Below are positions 1-9,098 of a stretch of DNA of 45,981 nucleotides, in pieces. The stretch lies in contig SKKK01000180.1 of the NCBI GenBank assembly GCA_007121535.1, positions 1 through 45,981 of the forward strand. Direction: 5' to 3'. Origin of the DNA: Planctomycetaceae bacterium (GTDB lineage Bacteria > Planctomycetota > Planctomycetia > Pirellulales > Pirellulaceae). The position numbers and the translations under genes are program-made. Numbering within the stretch: position 1 is the stretch's first letter; every line of letters starts with the position of its first letter. A model generated the notes under the pieces. The model did no database searches and had not been told where the DNA came from. It saw nothing but the letters and a program-made list of their open reading frames with translations.

Positions 1-588
1 AGCCTGTTCCGCCTCCGTGGCCATCTCGACAAAGGTGATCAGCGGACGGCCATCGGGACGAACGATTTGAAGCTCGTCTCCGGACAGGTCGAAACGCACG
101 CCCAATCGAGGGCTTGCCCACCCATCGATGTGATCAATCTCTTGCAGTTCGTCCCCCTGGCGGAGCCAACCGTCCAATCGCTGTGTATCGGGATCGAATA
201 AATAGTATTCTTCGACGCCATACCTGTCGTAAAAGCGGAACTTGTGGACGATATCGGCTGGTCGATTCCTCGGCGAGAGGATTTCGAAGACGACTTGCGG
301 CGCGATGCCGTCTTCCTCCCACTGCCGATAAGACCGTCGATCCCCCTTGGGACGACCGAACGCCACCATGACATCCGGCGCGGTACAGAGCTTGTTGTTG
401 CCTTCCACGGGATACCAAAGCAAATCGCCCGCCACAAACACGTGGGGATCGTGGCGAAACAATGTCTCCAAACCGCCGTGGATCGTGACAATCCACCGGA
501 ATTGCAGGGTATTGTCCGCCATCGGTTGTCCATCGCTTTCCGGATAAACGATGTTACTCCGTCGTTGTTCGATCGTCTGCGCGCTCAT
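1..588 (-). CDS. Uma2-family (DUF820) putative restriction endonuclease, 3' end cut by window
   Basis: Reading the minus strand from the ATG at 588 gives 196 codons with no stop before the window edge, so the C-terminus is missing. The protein has the PD-(D/E)xK fold signature of the Uma2/DUF820 family: an Asp in 'APDVMVAFG', a Glu in 'VVFEILSP', and a Lys in 'HKFRFYDRYGVEEYYLFD', in the usual order. Members are common in cyanobacteria and planctomycetes, often in many copies, and are thought to be nucleases, but substrates are mostly unknown. It starts 23 bases after the stop of the lipoprotein gene on the same strand, so the two may be cotranscribed. The ribosome-binding site is weak. Family assignment is fairly sure; the biological role is not. 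Confidence 0.85.
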   Translation of the reverse strand, partial: MSAQTIEQRRSNIVYPESDGQPMADNTLQFRWIVTIHGGLETLFRHDPHVFVAGDLLWYPVEGNNKLCTAPDVMVAFGRPKGDRRSYRQWEEDGIAPQVVFEILSPRNRPADIVHKFRFYDRYGVEEYYLFDPDTQRLDGWLRQGDELQEIDHIDGWASPRLGVRFDLSGDELQIVRPDGRPLITFVEMATEAEQA

Positions 589-611
589 GGGATCATCTCG
601 ATGCTCGAAGA

Positions 612-2306
612 TTACGGTTCCGAGCCCTGTAGAATGTCGCGAGGACCTGTCGCGGTGGGAGCAGCAGCGGCCGGAGGACGGACCCAATCATCAACGATGG
701 CTTGTCGTTCTTCTTCGGTACCCGTCAGCAGGGTCGAGGCGACCTGATCGTCGCCCAACAATTGCTGATAGGCGATGGTCAGGTTATCGTCCTGAAGCAG
801 ACCGCGAGAATGGTATAAGCGGACTTCGGTCAATGCGGCCAACGGATCATCCCCCGATGGTTCCCTGATCAGTGACCGCAACCGCGTCAAGACCTGTTCG
901 GGGGTTAGCTGGGGCAACGGCCCCAGTCGCCAGTTTTGATCCACGTGTTCGAATAGGGCCTTCAGAGTCGTATCGACGTCGTCCGGCTTCCCTTCGGCTC
1001 GGTTTCGTTGGACCAGGATGTTGTTCAACGGTCGCGTGCTGAACGTTTCCTTGCCCGTGCCGACCTCGTAGATCGCCAAACTGGTTTCGTTGGTGACCAG
1101 GTTAACCCGCGGATTCAGTTTGATGGAGATTCTGAACACGCACAGTACATCGACCCCTGCTTCTTTGGCTTTTGTCACCAGTTCCCTCGCATTGCCGATG
1201 GCAATCAGCGTTACGCCGGGCAGAACGCTTCGTGGTCCCTGGGCATCCGCACCGGATCCCGTCCCGGAACCCAAAGTCATGCCCATCGCACCGGGCATCT
1301 GGCCCCTTCCCGAACCATATCCTGATTCGTATTCATCGTAACCTGATTCGTATTCATCGTAACCTGATTCGTATTCATCGTAGCCTGATTCGTAACCGCC
1401 CGTTGTTCCCGACCTCGGCGCATCGACGGTCTGCAGAACTTGGCCATAATCGCCTCGTTTCAGCCGAACCATGAACTGTTCCACGATGGTCTCGCCCAAC
1501 TCACCGGTAAGCTGCCGGACCGGCTGAGGCAAAGGGACTTTCCCGCGACCGGCAGCACCTGCATGTCCGGGCCCGGTCATTTCCGAGCCTTCCATCGTTC
1601 CCGGACCAACGGAAGGTCGACCCGGCTTGCCCCCGATGTTCTGCTGAGTACCGATCGGGAAGATACTACCGGCGTAATTTCGCGGCGGAGTAAACTCGAT
1701 GCCCACGCCCCACCGGACCGCAAACGCGGGACGCCGGATGTGCGAGTTGAATCCCATCTGGTCCAGCAGCGTTTTGGCTTGCTCGTCGTCCGCCGTCACG
1801 GCATGAGCCATTAGGAAGCGGATCGCTTGTGTGTCATCGCCCTGCTGAAATGCCCGTTGCGCGTGATCCACGTACGTTACGGGCTGGGCGGCACCGGGTC
1901 GCCCATAGGTTCTGCTTGGATCGTAGGAACGCTCCGAATAACCCTCGTCTTCGTACTCTTCTTCATATTCATACTCTTCTTCGTACTCCTCCTCGTACCC
2001 TTCTTCGTAATCCTCTTCGTGCTCCTCCTCGTACCCTTCTTCGTAATCCTCCGGATACCCTTCGTCTTCGTAGTCCTCCTCCATGTCACTCGAGTCGTAG
2101 GCCTCTGGAGATTCTTCGCCCATCGTCCTCGTGGCCGACGGTTCGTCCGCAGAATCCTCCATGGATTCTTCGTACTCCATCGATTCATCCATCGTTTCGG
2201 TCGAGGCCACCTGAGCATCCGGCGCGGCATCGCCGCCACCGCAACCGGCAACCAAGAAACAGACACAACCAGCACATATCCAAGCGTTGAAAGAGAAGCG
2301 ACTCAT
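612..2306 (-). CDS. Planctomycete lipoprotein with Glu/Tyr-rich acidic region and YESGYDE repeats
   Basis: A 564-residue protein. The start at 2306 is chosen because a GAGGTG ribosome-binding site lies just upstream and because it puts a lipoprotein signal peptide with lipobox LVAGC at the N-terminus. The signal is followed by about 100 residues extremely rich in Glu, Asp and Tyr (EEGYEEE-type runs), a short helical segment (AQRAFQQGDDTQAIRFLMAHA), a Gly/Pro-rich linker, and a tandem heptad YESGYDE in the middle. The C-terminal 200 residues look globular (LPGVTLIAIGNARELVTKAKEAGVDV onward in part) and end in a Pro/Ala tail. It is probably anchored to a membrane facing the periplasm. I do not recognise a named domain; low-complexity acidic segments suggest cation or protein binding, which is only inference. 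Confidence 0.8.
   Translation of the reverse strand: MSRFSFNAWICAGCVCFLVAGCGGGDAAPDAQVASTETMDESMEYEESMEDSADEPSATRTMGEESPEAYDSSDMEEDYEDEGYPEDYEEGYEEEHEEDYEEGYEEEYEEEYEYEEEYEDEGYSERSYDPSRTYGRPGAAQPVTYVDHAQRAFQQGDDTQAIRFLMAHAVTADDEQAKTLLDQMGFNSHIRRPAFAVRWGVGIEFTPPRNYAGSIFPIGTQQNIGGKPGRPSVGPGTMEGSEMTGPGHAGAAGRGKVPLPQPVRQLTGELGETIVEQFMVRLKRGDYGQVLQTVDAPRSGTTGGYESGYDEYESGYDEYESGYDEYESGYGSGRGQMPGAMGMTLGSGTGSGADAQGPRSVLPGVTLIAIGNARELVTKAKEAGVDVLCVFRISIKLNPRVNLVTNETSLAIYEVGTGKETFSTRPLNNILVQRNRAEGKPDDVDTTLKALFEHVDQNWRLGPLPQLTPEQVLTRLRSLIREPSGDDPLAALTEVRLYHSRGLLQDDNLTIAYQQLLGDDQVASTLLTGTEEERQAIVDDWVRPPAAAAPTATGPRDILQGSEP
1321..1398 (-). repeat. 21-bp tandem repeat inside the lipoprotein gene
   Basis: Three full 21-bp units and a partial fourth start at 1321, 1342, 1363 and 1384. 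They are almost identical at the DNA level and encode the heptad YESGYDE. The near identity suggests recent slippage expansion, so copy number may vary between strains. Confidence 0.85.
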
Positions 2307-2672
2307 GTCAGGCACCTCGAATTCTAGGAGGGAACGGACGGAGACCGGGTCGTCACGCCACCATCTACGCATTATGCCAGTAAAGGATCAATCTGTCGAG
2401 TTTCCTTACCCAAGAAATTTTCGAGTTTGTCACACGGTTAACACCAACCAAATCGGACGATCGCGCGTTTCACCGCCGGGGTCGACCCGTTCGGTTGGCC
2501 CGTTTACAAACGGCCGGGGGTTGTTTAGGCTTTGTCAGAAAAGGGGTCTGACCCTCTCCGGGCACAACGAATTTGCCAGTTTTCAGCGTACCCTCCAAAA
2601 GGTCTAACCCCGTTTTCTGACAGAGCTTAACCTGCTGACCTCAAGCTAGCGCACACTTTGGAGATGGGTCTG
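2307..2672. other. Divergent intergenic region between the lipoprotein gene and trpB2
   Basis: A 366-base spacer from which the lipoprotein gene (minus) and trpB2 (plus) diverge, so it should hold promoters for both. Its right part is occupied by the inverted-repeat element at 2525-2630. I did not find a convincing -35/-10 pair in the remainder. Confidence 0.5.
2525..2630. repeat. Inverted-repeat element, family with GTCAGAAAA ends
   Basis: About 106 bp. The left end reads TTAGGCTTTGTCAGAAAA followed by GGGGTCTGACC; the right end is its imperfect reverse complement (GGTCTAACCCCG then TTTTCTGACAGAGCTTAA). Single ends of the same family are seen at about 24109-24146 and 41032-41066. No coding capacity, so it would have to be mobilised in trans if it is a MITE. 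Confidence 0.7.
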
Positions 2673-4046
2673 ATGAGCAATCAAGTCAAATTCCTCTTGA
2701 ACGAAGATCAAATTCCCGAGGCGTGGTACAACATCCAGGCCGACCTGCCCCATCCGGCGCCGGCCGTGCTTCATCCGGGTACCGGCCAGCCGATCGGCCC
2801 GGAGGATTTGGCCGCCATTTTTCCCATGTCTTTGATCGAACAAGAGGTGTCTACCGAACGGGAGATCGAAATCCCGGAACCGGTCCGCGAGATCTATCGG
2901 CAGTGGCGACCCTCGCCACTGTACCGAGCGCGACGCTTGGAAAAAGCACTGGATACGCCGGCTCGAATCTACTACAAATACGAGGGGGTCAGCCCCACCG
3001 GATCGCATAAGCCCAACACGGCCATCGCTCAGGCCTACTTTAACAAGCTGGCGGGTGTCAACCGACTTGCGACGGAAACGGGTGCCGGGCAGTGGGGTTC
3101 GTCGCTGGCCATGGCGTGCGGAGCGTTCGGACTGGAATGCAAAGTGTACATGGTGCGAGTCAGTTTCGATCAGAAGCCGTACCGCAAGGCGTTGATGCAG
3201 ACGTTCGGCGCCGAGGTGACGCCCAGCCCCAGCGAGGAGACGGAATCGGGGCGAGCGATCCTGGCGATGGATGCCAACTCGCCGGGCTCGCTGGGCATCG
3301 CGATTTCCGAAGCGGTCGAGATCGCTGCGCAAAGCGATTCGACCAACTACGCTCTGGGCAGCGTGCTGAACCACGTGATGCTCCATCAGACGGTGATCGG
3401 GCTGGAAAGCATGAAACAAATGGAATTGGCGGGGGACGAACCGGATATACTGGTGGGGTGTACGGGAGGCGGATCGAATTTTGCGGGCATCGCGTTCCCG
3501 TTTTTGGGCGCCAAATTGCGAGGCGAGGCCTATTCGGGTTTGCGTGTGATCGCTGTCGAGCCCGCTGCATGCCCCTCGCTGACTCGAGGCCGATACGCGT
3601 ACGATTTCGGTGACACGGCGCATCTGACTCCGCTTTTGAAGATGCACACGCTGGGAAGCTCCTTCATCCCGCCGGCCATCCACACGGGAGGTCTGCGTTA
3701 TCACGGCATGTCGCCGCTGGTCAGTCACCTGCTGCATTTAGGGCTGACGGACGCCATCGGATTGCATCAGACAGAGTGCTTTGCTGCCGGGTTGCAGTTC
3801 GCAGCCTCCGAGGGCATCCTGCCGGCGCCCGAAGCCAATCACGCCGTCGCGGGCGCGATCCGCGAAGCGACGCGATGCCGCGAGGAAGGTGTCAGCCGCG
3901 CCATCCTGTTCAACCTTTGTGGCCACGGTCACTTTGACATGTCAGCATACACGGCCTATCTCTCGGGCAACCTGATCGATTATGAATATCCCGAAGAGGA
4001 GATCGCGATGGCTCTGGCGGGTTTGCCGAGCGTCGGCAACCCTTGA
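2673..4046 (+). CDS. trpB2: TrpB2-type tryptophan synthase beta-like protein
   Basis: A 457-residue PLP enzyme of the long TrpB2 branch, which condenses indole (or another donor) with serine and often acts without TrpA. The PLP-binding Lys lies in SPTGSHKPN at about residue 113 and the phosphate-binding loop [11 protein letters not shown] is present. Length and the sequence [17 protein letters not shown] match TrpB2 rather than the classical 400-residue TrpB. The ATG at 2673 is preferred over the ATG at 2664 and TTG at 2658 because GGAG at 2660-2663 is then nine bases upstream. mtrH starts 86 bases downstream on the same strand. No trpA, trpC or trpF is near, which fits a stand-alone salvage or moonlighting role. 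Confidence 0.92.
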   Translation: MSNQVKFLLNEDQIPEAWYNIQADLPHPAPAVLHPGTGQPIGPEDLAAIFPMSLIEQEVSTEREIEIPEPVREIYRQWRPSPLYRARRLEKALDTPARIYYKYEGVSPTGSHKPNTAIAQAYFNKLAGVNRLATETGAGQWGSSLAMACGAFGLECKVYMVRVSFDQKPYRKALMQTFGAEVTPSPSEETESGRAILAMDANSPGSLGIAISEAVEIAAQSDSTNYALGSVLNHVMLHQTVIGLESMKQMELAGDEPDILVGCTGGGSNFAGIAFPFLGAKLRGEAYSGLRVIAVEPAACPSLTRGRYAYDFGDTAHLTPLLKMHTLGSSFIPPAIHTGGLRYHGMSPLVSHLLHLGLTDAIGLHQTECFAAGLQFAASEGILPAPEANHAVAGAIREATRCREEGVSRAILFNLCGHGHFDMSAYTAYLSGNLIDYEYPEEEIAMALAGLPSVGNP

Positions 4047-4132
4047 ACAAGCCACTTTGAACGGAACGGATGCACCGGGATGTTCACTCTCGTTCGCTGT
4101 CCCCGCCCCACCCCAATCTTTTGGAGCACGCC

Positions 4133-5071
4133 ATGATGTCATCTTCGCTCGCAACGTCCGGTTCACGCAGTTTGTTGAAGTTCCAGGCCGAACAAAAGAC
4201 GTTCGAGATCGGCGGTGTGCGCGTGGGGGGACTGCCGGGCGTTCAGCCGGCGGTGCTGATCGGTTCGGTCTTCTATCACGGTCATAAAGTGGTCTTGGAC
4301 GAAGAACGAGGCGAGTTGAACGAGCCTGAGGCCGAACGGGTGATTCGCGAACAGGATGAATACGCCGAAAAGACGGGCAATCCGTGCATGTTGGATGTCG
4401 TCGGGGCGACTCCGGAAGCGATGCCTCGCAATCTGGCCTTCGCCGCGCGAGTTTCCTCGTCGCCGCTGCTGATCGACGGGACCACCACCGACGTCCGTCT
4501 GGCCGGGCTTCGATATGCGGCTGAAGCTGGTTTGATGGACCGAATCGTGTACAATTCCATCCAACCGGAGATCGGCGATGAAGAACTCCGTGCGATCGAA
4601 GAGTGCGGCGTCAAGAGTGCGATTTTGTTGACGTATTATCTGTTGGACTTTACCGCAGCCGGACGCGTGCATGCGGTGCGCGAACTGCTTCCCAAATGCC
4701 AACAGGCGGGGGTCGACCAATTGCTGGTCGATACGTGCGTGCTGGATTTGGCGAGTTTTGGTTCGGCGTGCGGCGCGATTTTCGACGTGAAAGATGAATT
4801 TGGGCTCCCGGCCGGTGGCGGTGTGCATAACGCGATCGCCATGTGGAAGGGTTTGAAGACGAAGATGGGCGATCATGCCTATCACCCCTGCATCGCCGCG
4901 GCCATCGCTTCGACCGTGGCGATCGGCGGCAATTTCGTGCTGTACGGACCGGCCGAAGACGCAAAGAACGTATTTCCAGCCGTCGCGATGATCGACACGG
5001 CGCTCAGCCAATTGGCGATCGAACGCGGCCTGCGCCCGGCCGAAGGGCATCCGCGGTTTCGCGTGGGTTGA
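4133..5071 (+). CDS. mtrH: MtrH-family methyltransferase (tetrahydromethanopterin S-methyltransferase subunit H-like)
   Basis: A 312-residue protein matching the size of MtrH, the subunit that moves a methyl group between a tetrahydropterin and a corrinoid. Characteristic stretches are KFQAEQKTFEIGGVRVGG, PAVLIGSVFYHGHKVV, GNPCMLDVVGATPEAM, PLLIDGTTTDVRLAGL and YNSIQPEI, which build the TIM-barrel pterin-binding site. Start at 4133: TTGGAG lies six bases upstream; a further ATG follows at 4136. No other Mtr subunit, corrinoid protein or MttB-type methylamine/betaine methyltransferase is in the window, so the partner is unknown. Bacterial homologues such as MtgA of glycine-betaine metabolism use tetrahydrofolate; this one could do the same or use H4MPT, which some planctomycetes make. 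trpB2 lies upstream and a nitroreductase 37 bases downstream. Confidence 0.88.
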   Translation: MMSSSLATSGSRSLLKFQAEQKTFEIGGVRVGGLPGVQPAVLIGSVFYHGHKVVLDEERGELNEPEAERVIREQDEYAEKTGNPCMLDVVGATPEAMPRNLAFAARVSSSPLLIDGTTTDVRLAGLRYAAEAGLMDRIVYNSIQPEIGDEELRAIEECGVKSAILLTYYLLDFTAAGRVHAVRELLPKCQQAGVDQLLVDTCVLDLASFGSACGAIFDVKDEFGLPAGGGVHNAIAMWKGLKTKMGDHAYHPCIAAAIASTVAIGGNFVLYGPAEDAKNVFPAVAMIDTALSQLAIERGLRPAEGHPRFRVG

Positions 5072-5108
5072 TCGTTTTCGTTTCGACTCTTGTTTGGGAG
5101 TTTGCCTG

Positions 5109-5624
5109 ATGCAATTCCTTGATCTGATGAAGCAGCGATGTTCGGTCCGCCAGTTCGAGGACCGGCCGATCGAGCGGGAGAAGTTGCTGTACGTGTTGGA
5201 AGCTGCGCGAGTAGCACCGACAGCCTGTAACCTGCAACCCTTCCAGTTCGTGATTTTGCGGGACGCCCAGCAGATCGCTCAGATCGCCCCGGACTGGGTG
5301 CCGCTTTCGAAAGCCCCCGTGGTGATCGTGGCCTGCGGGGACCACCAGCAAGCTTGGCGGCGCCGTGATGGCAAAGGGCACGCCGACACCGACGTGGCCA
5401 TCGCCGTCGATCACATGACGCTGGCCGCTGCCGAAGTCGGGCTGGGTACCTGCTGGATCTGTGCGTTCGACGCCTATCGCTGCGCCCAGGTGCTGGATCT
5501 GCCCCCCCACGTCGAACCGATGGTGCTGCTGCCGATCGGATACCCGGCTGAGGGCAAATCCGCCGAGCGGCATGCCACCGAACGCAAGACGCTGGAACAG
5601 CTCGTTCCTCGCGGATTCGAGTGA
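5109..5624 (+). CDS. Nitroreductase-family FMN oxidoreductase
   Basis: A 171-residue protein of the short nitroreductase family. RCSVRQFEDRPIEREKL near the N-terminus is the usual FMN phosphate-binding segment, and VAPTACNLQPFQFVIL and AAAEVGLGTCWICAFD are family-typical. It is expected to be a cytoplasmic NAD(P)H-dependent flavoprotein, acting as a dimer; the substrate cannot be read from sequence. The ATG at 5109 is chosen because TTGGGAG at 5094-5100 is eight bases upstream; the in-frame TTG at 5094 is part of that site. It follows mtrH by 37 bases and is likely cotranscribed with it, so a link to reduction of a C1 or corrinoid intermediate is possible but only inferred. Confidence 0.88.
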   Translation: MQFLDLMKQRCSVRQFEDRPIEREKLLYVLEAARVAPTACNLQPFQFVILRDAQQIAQIAPDWVPLSKAPVVIVACGDHQQAWRRRDGKGHADTDVAIAVDHMTLAAAEVGLGTCWICAFDAYRCAQVLDLPPHVEPMVLLPIGYPAEGKSAERHATERKTLEQLVPRGFE

Positions 5625-5736
5625 TCCTACCGAGCGCTCGACGAAGAAGGTAGCGTTGGATGCCTGACAGAATGAACGTTTGTTTCCGAACCCATGACAA
5701 CGCGGAAGAGTTTTACGAGTTAGGAATCTGAATTCG

Positions 5737-5904
5737 ATGTCATGCCCGCTTTGCGCTGATGATAAATGCACTAGGCTGTGCAAAGAACAGTCGACCGAAA
5801 AAAAGTCGAAGAAGGACAAGAAGAAGGGCAAGAAGAAGGGGAAAAAGGACAAGGGCAAAAGCAAAACGAAGGGCAAGTCCAAGGACAAGAAGCGATCGAA
5901 GTAG
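5737..5904 (+). CDS. Small Cys-rich/Lys-rich protein, 55 residues
   Basis: A short frame with ATG at 5737 and TAG at 5902. The first 15 residues carry four cysteines, C3, C6, C11 and C15 (CPLC then CTRLC), compatible with a small metal-binding knuckle. The remaining 40 residues are about half lysine with Gly, Asp and Ser (KKDKKKGKKKGKKDKGKSK), like the tail of linker histones. An AGGA at 5722-5725 lies 11 bases upstream. The Lys codons are mixed AAG/AAA and the frame ends cleanly, which supports real coding; the two overlapping minus-strand frames are merely the hydrophobic antisense of the Lys run. A nucleic-acid-binding or metal-handling role is plausible. I do not recognise a named family. 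Confidence 0.6.
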   Translation: MSCPLCADDKCTRLCKEQSTEKKSKKDKKKGKKKGKKDKGKSKTKGKSKDKKRSK

Positions 5905-5996
5905 TGAAGAAGTGAGGTGGTCGCAACGTGCATCTGGACGGATCGCTGCGCACGGTCTTCCAAACGACGAAAATTTCACGCGGGGAGCGTTCTCTC

Positions 5997-8873
5997 ATGA
6001 AGGTTTTGGCTCGACAGTGGTTTTTGGTCCTGCCGCTCGTCGCAGCGCTGGGACAGGCGGAGGACACCGCCCCCGTTTTTCGCGCCGGTGCCGCCGCCGT
6101 GGACATTACGCCGACAACGCTGCCGGTGATCGTCAACGGCGGCTTCCTGGAACGCCAGGCGACTCAGGTCCATGACCGGCTGATGTCGCGAGCGTTGGTC
6201 TTGGACGACGGATCGTTGCGTTTGGCCGTGGTCGTGGTCGACAACCTGATGATGGAACAGGAATTGGTCGATGAAGCCAAGCGTCTGGCCCACGACGCGA
6301 CGGGGATCCCCACGTCGAACATGTTGATCGCAGCCACGCACACGCATTCGGCGCCGTCGGTGATGGCCTGCCTGGGCAGCCGCGCCGATCCGCAGTACAC
6401 GGAGATTCTGCCCGGTCTGATCGCCCGCAGCCTGCAGCAGGCCGCCGAATCGCTCCAGCCGGCGCGAGTCGGGTGGACGGTGGTCAAAGCGTACGCCTTC
6501 AATCACTGCCGCCGCTGGATCTTCCGCCCGGACCGCATCGGGCAGGATCCGTTTGGCCAACGCAACGTCCGCGCGATGATGCACCCGGGATATCAGAGTG
6601 CCGATCATATCGGCCCCGCCGGTCCGGCGGATCCCGATCTGGGGTTGCTGTCGCTACAGAGCCCGGAGGGGCGTCCGATCGCGATCCTGGCGAACTTTGC
6701 CATGCACTACAAGGGCGCGCCGGCGATCTCGGCCGATTTCTGCGGTCGTTTTGGCGATGCCCTGGCTGCACGGATCGGCGTCGATGACTCGGATCGCCCG
6801 CTGGTCGGGATGATGTCCCAGGGAACCAGTGGGGACAGCATGTGGATGGACTACGCCCGGCCGCGAAACGATCCCGGATTGGACGGGTACACCGAAGCCG
6901 TTGCAGACCTGGCTGCCGAAGCCTACTCGACGATCGAGCATCACGACCACGTGTCGCTGGCGATGGCCGAGCGGCGGGTGCGATTGAAACGGCGACAACC
7001 GGACCCGCAACGTCTGGCCGCTGCCCGTGAAGTGGCTGAACGACTACAGCACGAACGGCGACTTCCACGCGATCGACCCGAAGTCTACGCGCTGGAAGCG
7101 GTCCATTTGCACAAACGGCCCGAACTGGAATTGACGGTGCAAGCGATTCGCATCGGCCAGTTGGGAATCACGGCGCTGCCGAACGAAGTGTATGGTCTGA
7201 CGGGACTGAAGATCAAGGCACAAAGCCCTCTGGTTCCGACGTTCAACATCACGGTGGCTAACGGAGCCGCCGGTTACATCCCGCCGCCCGAACAGTTCGC
7301 CTTGGGGGGCTACACGACGTGGCCGGCTCGCACCGCCGGGTTGCAAATCGACGCCGAACCGATCCTTGTCGACCTGCTGTTGGAATTGTTGGAGGAAGTC
7401 GCGGGGCGTCCCCGCGTCGATCGCAAGGTTCCCGAGGATGCTTATGTCCAAGCAGTACTCGATTACGCTCCGCTCGCCTTCTGGCCGATGGACGACATCA
7501 GCGGTTGGGCCGCTCGGGATACTTTGGAAAACCAGTATACGGGTCGTTACGATCCGGGTGTGGCGTTCTATCTGCCCGGCCGAGGCTCATGCGATCTTGC
7601 CTATGCGGAACAAACGCCACGACGGGCCGTGCATTTCGCCGGCGGGCGAATGATCGCCGACACCCGCGCCTTGCCGTCGCGCTGGAGTGTGGCGCTGTGG
7701 CTGTGGAACGGATTGCCCATCGATGCGCGAGCCGTGACCGGTTCCATCTTTGCCGTGGGCAGCCACGATCATGACGGACCGCTGGGCGATCGACTTTGGC
7801 TCGCTGGCGCAGCAGAGGGCGGGGTTCTGAAATTCGCCCATGGGAAAGAACCAGCTCTGGCGGGAAGGTCGCCGCTGAATTTGCGCGCCTGGCATCATGT
7901 CGTGCTGGTTCGCGACGAAGATCAGGTTACCGTCTACCTGAACGGCGATCCGCAACCCGAAATCTCGGGCCAAGCGGCGAAGACTGCCTGGGACCAACCG
8001 CGTTGGTATTTTGCCGATTGGCCGGACAGCCAGGCTTCCTGGGAAGGCAAACTGGATGACATCGCGGTGTTCGATCGAGCGTTGACTGCCCAGCAGGTCG
8101 CCGACTTATACCGATCTGCCGGGTATCGGCCACCGAAGCCTTTGCCGCCACCTCGAACTGCCGACGTGCACCCCTATCGCCCCAGCACGGAACAAGATCT
8201 GGCTCGCTACGAAGCGGCGGTGTTGCAGACCGCCCCGGTTGCCTGGTGGACGCTGCATGAAGTTCAGGAAGACGTTGTGCCCGACGCCAGCGGCCACCGC
8301 CACGCTGCCGTTTTAGAGGATCATGCGACGGTCCGCTCGCCGGACTGCGATCAGCCCAACTTTACCGGTGGGCGGATGAGGGCCGAATTGGAAGGCGTGG
8401 GAAAAGATTATTCTGTGGCCGTCTGGTTTTGGAACGAACTGCCCGTGACGGATCGACCCGTCACCGGCTACTTCGTATCGCGTGGCGCGGATCGAGACCC
8501 GGATGCTGCTGGCGATCACTTGGGAATCGGTGGCACGCACAGCGCGTCGGGACGACTGATCGTATTCAACGGAAACCGCCGGAACGAACTCCTGGAAGGT
8601 CAGACTCGGTTGCCGCTGAATTCCTGGAATTTCGCCGTCTTGGCGCGGCAGCGGGATCGCGTGCGAGTCTACTTGAATGGCGACCTTCATCCGGAAATCG
8701 ACGGCCAACTGGTGGCGACGTTCGCCGACGATGAACAGCAGTGGTTCTTCGGCGGTCGAAACGACCGTTTCGCGCCACTGATGGGCAGGATCGACCAAAT
8801 ATCAGTCTACGATCGCGCCCTGTCCGGCGAAGAGGCTCGTCAATTGTGGCAGGCCGCCCGAATCATCCCCTGA
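5997..8873 (+). CDS. Neutral/alkaline ceramidase-like enzyme with two C-terminal LamG-like domains
   Basis: A 958-residue exported protein. Start at 5997, with GGGGAG nine bases upstream, gives a signal peptide (KVLARQWFLVLPLVAALGQA). Residues about 25-475 match the neutral ceramidase N-terminal domain: FRAGAAAVDITP, zinc-ligand motif ATHTHSAPS (His115, His117), and SQGTSGDS at about 274-281, where ceramidases hold the catalytic Ser in NxGDVSPN. Residues about 490-705 and 735-955 are two related concanavalin/LamG-type beta-sandwich domains, each with a WxxVxLxRDxDxVxVYLNGD-like strand pattern and a final DxIxVYDRALS segment. These would bind glycan or a surface. The catalytic domain is paralogous to the protein at 22542-24011. 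Amide substrate (ceramide or other) is unproven. Confidence 0.85.
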   Translation: MKVLARQWFLVLPLVAALGQAEDTAPVFRAGAAAVDITPTTLPVIVNGGFLERQATQVHDRLMSRALVLDDGSLRLAVVVVDNLMMEQELVDEAKRLAHDATGIPTSNMLIAATHTHSAPSVMACLGSRADPQYTEILPGLIARSLQQAAESLQPARVGWTVVKAYAFNHCRRWIFRPDRIGQDPFGQRNVRAMMHPGYQSADHIGPAGPADPDLGLLSLQSPEGRPIAILANFAMHYKGAPAISADFCGRFGDALAARIGVDDSDRPLVGMMSQGTSGDSMWMDYARPRNDPGLDGYTEAVADLAAEAYSTIEHHDHVSLAMAERRVRLKRRQPDPQRLAAAREVAERLQHERRLPRDRPEVYALEAVHLHKRPELELTVQAIRIGQLGITALPNEVYGLTGLKIKAQSPLVPTFNITVANGAAGYIPPPEQFALGGYTTWPARTAGLQIDAEPILVDLLLELLEEVAGRPRVDRKVPEDAYVQAVLDYAPLAFWPMDDISGWAARDTLENQYTGRYDPGVAFYLPGRGSCDLAYAEQTPRRAVHFAGGRMIADTRALPSRWSVALWLWNGLPIDARAVTGSIFAVGSHDHDGPLGDRLWLAGAAEGGVLKFAHGKEPALAGRSPLNLRAWHHVVLVRDEDQVTVYLNGDPQPEISGQAAKTAWDQPRWYFADWPDSQASWEGKLDDIAVFDRALTAQQVADLYRSAGYRPPKPLPPPRTADVHPYRPSTEQDLARYEAAVLQTAPVAWWTLHEVQEDVVPDASGHRHAAVLEDHATVRSPDCDQPNFTGGRMRAELEGVGKDYSVAVWFWNELPVTDRPVTGYFVSRGADRDPDAAGDHLGIGGTHSASGRLIVFNGNRRNELLEGQTRLPLNSWNFAVLARQRDRVRVYLNGDLHPEIDGQLVATFADDEQQWFFGGRNDRFAPLMGRIDQISVYDRALSGEEARQLWQAARIIP

Positions 8874-8902
8874 ACCAGCACGCATCGATGAAGCACCATC
8901 GC

Positions 8903-8920
8903 AGCAGTGCCAGCACTGCT
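8903..8920 (+). terminator. Stem-loop after the ceramidase-like gene
   Basis: AGCAGTG-CCAG-CACTGCT forms a perfect 7-bp stem with a 4-base loop, 30 bases after the stop codon. No T run follows, so intrinsic termination is uncertain. Confidence 0.4.
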
Positions 8921-9098
8921 GGCTGAGAACCGGCAAGGTTTCGGATCGCTGTTCAAGATTGGTTGTCTTCAAGGACGATACCCTTCGCCGTAGGCATCCC
9001 TGATCATCGTCAAAGCCTGGGCTATTAGCAGCGTCAAAGCAAATCAGCCCTTATATGTGGCCTGACGGTACCAGGCTCGCGAGGAAAGGAATCTCATC

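Noticed and set aside
1827-2327. Hydrophobic plus-strand frame that looks like a membrane protein
   Set aside because: It is the antisense of the Glu/Tyr-rich region of the lipoprotein; GAA/GAG runs read backwards give Phe/Leu/Val.
5740-5979. Hydrophobic minus-strand frame of 79 codons
   Set aside because: Antisense of the Lys-rich tail of the small protein at 5737-5904; AAG runs read backwards give Leu/Phe.
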